NCBI GenBank assembly: GCA_937925095.1
Contig: CALEXX010000023.1
Location: 1-10,100 of the forward strand
Length of the DNA stretch: 10,100 bases
Origin: an uncultured Leptotrichia sp.
GTDB lineage: Bacteria; Fusobacteriota; Fusobacteriia; Fusobacteriales; Leptotrichiaceae
Direction: 5' to 3'
Below, in pieces: positions 6,283-10,100 of this stretch (the first letter of the stretch is position 1; each line of letters starts with the position of its first letter). The notes under the pieces were generated by a model. It was not told the DNA's origin and did no database searches. It saw nothing but the letters and a program-made list of their open reading frames with translations. The translations under genes and the position numbers were made by a program.

Positions 6283-7728
6283 TTATTGTGAATGTCTTGC
6301 AGCTTCTGCATCATCTATGACATTTACAAATTGCTGATATCCTGGTCTAAATCCTAGAATTATAGTTCCAGTAGGGCCACTTCTATGCTTTCCTACTATT
6401 ACTTCCACTTTCTCAATCTCCTCATCATTTGACTGCTGTTTAGGCTGAGTATACTGACTCGGTACTTCTGGATTATTGCCATCACCTGGTTGCTGTGCAT
6501 TATCTTTGTTATAATATTTTTCCCTATATAAGAACATCACCATATCGGCATCCTGTTCGATTGCTCCTGATTCCCTCAAATCAGAAAGTATAGGTCTTTT
6601 ATCGGTTCTCTGTTCAACACTTCTTGATAGCTGTGATAAAGTAACAATAGGAATATTTAATTCCTTGGCTATTATTTTTAATGATCTTGATATTTCAGAT
6701 ATTTCCTGTTCCCTGCTCTTTTTTGATCCAGCAGTCGGATTTATAAGCTGCAAGTAATCAATCATCATAAAGTCCAGTTTCCCTTCAGCCTTTAGTCTTC
6801 TTGCAACAGCCTTTATTTCAAGAATATTTACACTTGAAGAATCTGATATATATAATGGAAGTTCAGCAAGTCTTCCCATTCCATTCCCTAAATCTGTATA
6901 GTCTGAATCCTTCAATGTTCCATCTTTTATTGCTGACAGCTTTATTTTAGATTCTATTGAAAGAAGTCTGTCAAAAAGCTGTTCATTTCCCATTTCAAGA
7001 CTGTATACAAGAACATGTTTTCCCGATTTTGCAACATTTAAAGCCAGATTCAATGCAAATGCAGTTTTTCCCATAGCAGGTCTTGCCGCCAGTATAATTA
7101 AATCTGAACCATGAAAACCACTTGTCAGTTCATCATATTTGGCAAATCCTGAACTTATTCCTCTTATTCCACCTTTATACTTTGACATTTCATCTAGACT
7201 TGATATTTTCATACCTGCCAGTTCATTTAAGGAAACTACATCCTTTTTTTGTTTCCCTTCAGCTATTTTAAAAATCATACTTTCTGCCTTATCAAGCATT
7301 GTATCCACTTCATCATAGCCACGGTAAGCCATTCTTGTTATATTTTCACCTGTTTCAATTAGCTGTCTCTGTATTGATTTTTCCTTAATTACATGTGCAT
7401 AATTTACAGCATTTGCTGCTGTAGAAACTACATCAACAAGATCATAAATTATATCTTCTCCACCAATTTCTTCCAATTTTTCTGATTTTTTCAATGCTTC
7501 CACAATTAAAAGGGTATCTATTATTTTCCCCATATTATATGCTTTTAACATTTCTTCAAATATTATTCTGTAGTTATTTTTATAAAAATCAGTTGGTGTA
7601 ATAACTTCTATAATTTCACTTATTGCATCCGGCTTTATAAAAACTGAGCCGAGTAATGCTTCTTCCGCTTCAATGCTATAAGGTATTTTCAGTTCATTTT
7701 CAAATTTAGATTCATCAAATAATTCCAT
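6283..7728 (-). CDS. dnaB: Replicative DNA helicase DnaB
   Basis: The hexameric 5'-3' helicase that unwinds DNA at the replication fork. The 481-aa protein has the N-terminal collar domain (about 12-115, beginning PYSIEAEEALLGS), a linker (about 120-180), and a RecA-like ATPase domain. Visible motifs: Walker A ARPAMGKT (215-222, K221), catalytic E245 in SLEM, Walker B MMIDYLQL (321-328, D324), SQLSRSVEQR (365-374), SDLRESGAIEQDAD (382-395), and the arginine-finger strand GKHRSGPTG (446-454). Between YREKYY and that strand lies a polar insertion rich in Q, N and P (about 407-440), which makes the protein roughly 30 residues longer than typical. There is no intein. The ATG at 7726-7728 has AAGG 9 nt upstream, in the loop of a small hairpin. 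It follows rplI, as in many bacteria. Confidence 0.97.
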   Translation of the reverse strand: MELFDESKFENELKIPYSIEAEEALLGSVFIKPDAISEIIEVITPTDFYKNNYRIIFEEMLKAYNMGKIIDTLLIVEALKKSEKLEEIGGEDIIYDLVDVVSTAANAVNYAHVIKEKSIQRQLIETGENITRMAYRGYDEVDTMLDKAESMIFKIAEGKQKKDVVSLNELAGMKISSLDEMSKYKGGIRGISSGFAKYDELTSGFHGSDLIILAARPAMGKTAFALNLALNVAKSGKHVLVYSLEMGNEQLFDRLLSIESKIKLSAIKDGTLKDSDYTDLGNGMGRLAELPLYISDSSSVNILEIKAVARRLKAEGKLDFMMIDYLQLINPTAGSKKSREQEISEISRSLKIIAKELNIPIVTLSQLSRSVEQRTDKRPILSDLRESGAIEQDADMVMFLYREKYYNKDNAQQPGDGNNPEVPSQYTQPKQQSNDEEIEKVEVIVGKHRSGPTGTIILGFRPGYQQFVNVIDDAEAARHSQ

Positions 7729-7731
7729 AAT

Positions 7732-7747
7732 ATTTGACCTTTCAAAT
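7732..7747 (-). promoter_or_regulatory. Hairpin presenting the dnaB Shine-Dalgarno in its loop
   Basis: On the minus strand ATTTGA-AAGG-TCAAAT forms a perfect 6-bp stem whose four loop bases are the only SD-like sequence before dnaB, ending 9 nt from the ATG. The stem is AT-rich and would be only marginally stable. Loop presentation would keep the SD accessible, or the loop could be bound by a regulator. Confidence 0.35.
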
Positions 7748-7780
7748 TATATATTCGTTGTATTTTTAATAAACTAGAAT

Positions 7781-7808
7781 TCTATAAAAATTTCATTATT
7801 TTTATAGA
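7781..7808. repeat. Perfect 11-bp inverted repeat between rplI and dnaB
   Basis: TCTATAAAAAT (7781-7791) and ATTTTTATAGA (7798-7808) are exactly complementary with a 6-nt loop, 12 bp past the rplI stop codon. On the plus strand it is followed by six T residues, but no plus-strand gene exists. On the minus strand it lacks a T-tract after the stem. As minus-strand RNA it could be a leaky terminator or a stabilising structure that sets the rplI:dnaB expression ratio. Confidence 0.5.
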
Positions 7809-7819
7809 TTTTTTACAAA

Positions 7820-8275
7820 TTAATCCTGTGCTTCCAGTTTTATTTTTATTGTTGCCTTAACTTCAGAATGAAGTTTCAGTTCAACAGTATGTAGCCCTAA
7901 TTCTTTCATTCTTGCATCTGTTGAAACTTTCTTTTTATCAACATCTATATTCAGCTGTTCTTTTATTGCTTCAGCAATTTCCTTTCCACCAACAGATCCA
8001 AATACTTTTCCATTATTTCCTGCTTTTACCTTCAGTAATATTTCTTTTGAATTTAATTGTTCCTTAAGTTCATTTGCTTTTTTTACCTCATTATCATGAT
8101 TTTTCTTAATTTTTTCATTTTTACTGTTAAGTTTATTTATATTTTCAGGTGTTGCTGGAACAGCTTTGTTCTGACTGAATAAAAAATTATTAGCATATCC
8201 ATCCTTAACTTCAACTATTTCATCTTTTTTTCCCACACCTTTTATTGTTTCTTTTAAAATAACTTTAATTTTCAT
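7820..8275 (-). CDS. rplI: 50S ribosomal protein L9 (bL9)
   Basis: A 151-aa structural protein of the large ribosomal subunit that binds 23S rRNA near the L1 stalk base and helps maintain reading frame. The N-terminal rRNA-binding domain (1-50) contains the family signature GVGKKDEIVEVKDGYANNFL (13-32). A long charged connecting helix (about 45-76) follows, and then the C-terminal domain with GKVFGSVG (89-96). The length matches the family (about 148). The ATG at 8273-8275 has AGGAGG (8284-8289) 8 nt upstream. The gap to dnaX is 39 bp without a terminator, so it is probably co-transcribed. The common partners rpsF, ssb and rpsR are not beside it, and dnaX takes their place. Confidence 0.97.
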   Translation of the reverse strand: MKIKVILKETIKGVGKKDEIVEVKDGYANNFLFSQNKAVPATPENINKLNSKNEKIKKNHDNEVKKANELKEQLNSKEILLKVKAGNNGKVFGSVGGKEIAEAIKEQLNIDVDKKKVSTDARMKELGLHTVELKLHSEVKATIKIKLEAQD

Positions 8276-8314
8276 ATTTTTCTCCTCCTGTTGTCTTTTT
8301 CTATTTCCATCATA

Positions 8315-9979
8315 CTATTTTTTCTCTATAATTTCCCCTTCAAAAAAATTAATGACTTTTTCTATAAACTTATCATCACTATTTTGACTGTCATTACTGT
8401 CAAAAACTGTAGTAATCCTTATATCAGTATCACAAACTTTATTTATAATCATTTCTATCTTGCTTCTTTTATCAAGTTCCATAATTTGTCTACTATGAAA
8501 TTTATGACCATCCGGAAATTTTATTTCCAAAACACCATGTTTAACCTTTTCAGGATAAGTATCAGCCATAAGAGCATTTAATATTGCACCACTATTTTTT
8601 ATTTCTTTACGTATTTGTTCCCACTTTTCTTCAAATAAATCTATTGAATATTCAGGATAACTTTCTGTATTTTGTGTTAAAGATTCACTACTTCCTCTAT
8701 TTTCAATTTCTCCGGTAAAAGTTTCAGATACATTTTTTCCAGTTAAACTGTTAATATCATCAGCTTTAAACGATTCTGAATGGTTTACTTCACTATCATT
8801 CAAATGAAAACTACCATTATTCTCAATATTTTCTGGAATTTTATTTTTTATAGCTTCATCTTCTCTAACATTTTCTTTACTATTTGTCTTTATTGTAACA
8901 TTATTAACTCCTGAATGACTTTCACTAGTGGAAGCTACATTGTTTTCATTGATCTTTCTATTTTTGTATAACTCATGTATAAGAACATATCCTAAAAGCC
9001 TTTTATCTTCCTCATACTTAAACTCATTTAAAATAAAAAAAATTGAACTTATCGTACTCAAAATAAAGTTAACTGATAATTTACTATTTGTTTTAAACTG
9101 CTCTTTAAGATAATAAGCAAAATCCTTCAAAAAAGTCTCAATTACAATTCCATCTTCCCAAATCTTATCGATAAATTCCAATAATTGAATTTTATCTGAA
9201 GAAAGAATTAATTCCAAAAACTCATTTAAAACAATATCAGGTACTACTCCTAATGCCTTCTGAGTCTTAGAAATATCTATTTTTTCTCCTTCAAAGTTAG
9301 AAATAACCTGTTCAAAAATTGAAAAACTATCTCTGGCACTTCCTTCTGATTTTCTATATATTAATTCAAGACTTTCATCATCAATATCAATATCTTCTTT
9401 TTCAGCTACACCTTTTAAAAGATTAGTTATATCTTTTTTATCAATAGGAAGAAAATCATATCTCTGACAACGTGATACTACTGTATCAGGTATTTTATCA
9501 ATTTCTGTAGTTGCAAGTATAAAAAGAACATGTGCCGGCGGCTCCTCTAATGTCTTTAATAAAGCATTAAAGGCTTCCTTTGTAAGCATATGCACTTCAT
9601 CTATTATATATATTTTCTTTCTACCTTTGATAGGCTGATAATTTATCTTTTCTTTTAATTCTCTAATTTCATCTATACCTCTATTTGAAGCAGCATCAAT
9701 TTCAATCATATCCATTGAAATACCTTGACTTATTTCACGGCAATTATCACATATTCCACAAGGATTATCGGTAACATCTTCAGAATTAAGACAATTTATA
9801 CCTTTAGCAATAAGTCTTGCAAGAGTTGTTTTTCCTACACCTCTTGGTCCTGTAAACAAATATGCATGAGATAACTTATTTTCCCTCAAGGAATTTTTTA
9901 TAGCTCTTGTTACATATTCCTGACCTGCTATCTCTTCAAATTTTTGAGGCCTATATTTTCTATATAAAGTAATATTCAA
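8315..9979 (-). CDS. dnaX: DNA polymerase III subunits tau/gamma (clamp-loader ATPase)
   Basis: The motor subunit of the clamp loader that places the beta clamp on primed DNA and, as tau, couples polymerase and helicase. Numbering here starts at the upstream GTG (9988). LYRKYRPQKFEEIAGQ (8-23) opens the AAA+ module. Walker A is GPRGVGKTT (47-55), the zinc site is C66, C77, C80 and C83, Walker B is IIDEVH (128-133), and the SRC arginine finger is at 172-174. Domain III ends near 345. A serine/asparagine-rich linker (about 346-445) leads to a short C-terminal tau domain (about 450-552). The TTG at 9977-9979 (MNITLYRKYRP...) is chosen because AAGG lies 9 nt upstream; the GTG at 9988 overlaps that SD and would add three residues. 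An A AAA AAT heptamer in the linker may produce gamma by frameshifting (separate entry). It is the first gene after the 5S rRNA, with its own promoter. Confidence 0.95.
   Translation of the reverse strand: MNITLYRKYRPQKFEEIAGQEYVTRAIKNSLRENKLSHAYLFTGPRGVGKTTLARLIAKGINCLNSEDVTDNPCGICDNCREISQGISMDMIEIDAASNRGIDEIRELKEKINYQPIKGRKKIYIIDEVHMLTKEAFNALLKTLEEPPAHVLFILATTEIDKIPDTVVSRCQRYDFLPIDKKDITNLLKGVAEKEDIDIDDESLELIYRKSEGSARDSFSIFEQVISNFEGEKIDISKTQKALGVVPDIVLNEFLELILSSDKIQLLEFIDKIWEDGIVIETFLKDFAYYLKEQFKTNSKLSVNFILSTISSIFFILNEFKYEEDKRLLGYVLIHELYKNRKINENNVASTSESHSGVNNVTIKTNSKENVREDEAIKNKIPENIENNGSFHLNDSEVNHSESFKADDINSLTGKNVSETFTGEIENRGSSESLTQNTESYPEYSIDLFEEKWEQIRKEIKNSGAILNALMADTYPEKVKHGVLEIKFPDGHKFHSRQIMELDKRSKIEMIINKVCDTDIRITTVFDSNDSQNSDDKFIEKVINFFEGEIIEKK
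8841..8849 (-). other. dnaX: Candidate -1 frameshift heptamer with immediate stop in dnaX
   Basis: Codons 380-382 (GTG numbering) read ATA AAA AAT, giving A AAA AAT in the zero frame (8843-8849). A -1 slip puts TAA next (8841-8843), which would release a protein of about 382 residues ending in the linker, where gamma forms end in other bacteria. A purine-rich GAGAAG lies 10 nt upstream and could act as a weak SD-like stimulator. No convincing downstream stem was seen. The same heptamer followed by TAG recurs at codons 463-465, so chance is a real possibility. Confidence 0.35.
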
Positions 9980-10015
9980 TTTTATCACCCTTCATATTAT
10001 GCAATAGAATATATA

Positions 10016-10044
10016 ATTATAACATTATTAAAAAAAAAAGACAA
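10016..10044 (-). promoter_or_regulatory. Promoter for dnaX next to the 5S rRNA end
   Basis: On the minus strand TTGTCT (-35, plus coordinates 10039-10044) and a perfect TATAAT (-10, 10016-10021) are separated by 17 bp, mostly a T-tract. Transcription would start near 10009 with a leader of about 30 nt. The -35 begins only 9 bp from the 5S 3' end. Confidence 0.6.
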
Positions 10045-10052
10045 CAAAAAAA

Positions 10053-10100
10053 GTTTGGCGACGACCGATTTTCCCTGGAACTTAATCCAAGTATCTTAGG
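10053..10100 (-). rRNA. rrf: 5S ribosomal RNA, 3' portion (partial)
   Basis: The minus strand at the window edge reads GATACTTGGA, a short loop, TTCCAGGGAAAAT, then CGGTCGTCGCCAAAC. The helix IV-type pairing CUUGGA/UUCCAGG and the 3' helix I strand GUCGUCGCCAAAC match the 3' half of bacterial 5S rRNA. This stretch is visibly more G+C-rich than its surroundings, as expected for rRNA. Seven T residues (10046-10052) follow at once, so helix I plus this tract may end the rRNA transcript. The 5' half lies outside the window; the 16S and 23S genes are presumably further upstream. Confidence 0.8.

Noticed and set aside
7746..7751. TATAAT upstream of dnaB as a promoter
   Set aside because: The -35 region at 16-18 bp is poor and the start would fall inside the dnaB ribosome site, so it is not listed as a promoter.
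8291..9113. Two plus-strand open frames (8291-8581 and 8928-9113) opposite dnaX
   Set aside because: Both are antisense to dnaX, with Phe/Ile/Leu-rich translations typical of the reverse of AT-rich genes.
1..10100. CRISPR array, toxin-antitoxin pair, defence island, prophage or tRNA genes
   Set aside because: No regularly spaced direct repeats, integrase, nuclease pair or tRNA-like cloverleaf was seen; the window is mostly housekeeping genes.

Overview
The window is a very AT-rich bacterial chromosome segment in which every supportable gene lies on the minus strand. The low G+C, the strong AGGAGG ribosome sites, the dnaX/rplI/dnaB cluster, the autotransporter-type adhesin tail and the duplicated molbindin together suggest the Fusobacteriota, most likely Leptotrichia or a close relative. 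This is inferred from sequence style and recalled protein similarity; no search was run.

Read in the direction of transcription, from high to low coordinates, the window opens with the 3' end of a 5S rRNA gene (10053-10100), the tail of an rRNA operon that continues outside. A promoter squeezed against the 5S end drives dnaX (DNA polymerase III tau/gamma). It is followed by rplI (ribosomal protein bL9), dnaB (replicative helicase) and a U32-family gene that looks like a tRNA hydroxylation protein (TrhP type) rather than a protease. A strong terminator at 4797-4825 closes this unit.

A second unit follows: an OmpR-family response regulator, its membrane histidine kinase, and glmM (phosphoglucosamine mutase, which makes GlcN-1-P for peptidoglycan precursors). 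The genes are separated by only 11 and 21 nt, so the two-component system and this cell-wall enzyme are probably co-transcribed. A long hairpin at 1063-1122 terminates the unit.

The 445-bp stretch between glmM and the last gene holds genomic debris: a sequence resembling one terminal inverted repeat of an ISL3-family insertion sequence (1029-1053), then the C-terminal ~64 codons of an autotransporter beta-barrel with no start codon (830-1021), then that gene's terminator (767-799). A good sigma70-type promoter (713-741) then drives a two-domain molbindin (240-650). In its mRNA a perfect 9-bp hairpin separates the Shine-Dalgarno sequence from the AUG. Its terminator is at 181-212. Bases 1-180 are AT-rich and hold nothing supportable beyond that terminator's T-tract.

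Most of the window is core housekeeping (replication, translation, wall precursor supply, signalling), and no new multi-gene system is evident. The points most worth checking are the hairpin-spaced ribosome site of the molbindin gene, the IS end next to the adhesin remnant, a possible programmed frameshift in dnaX, and a polar insertion in DnaB.
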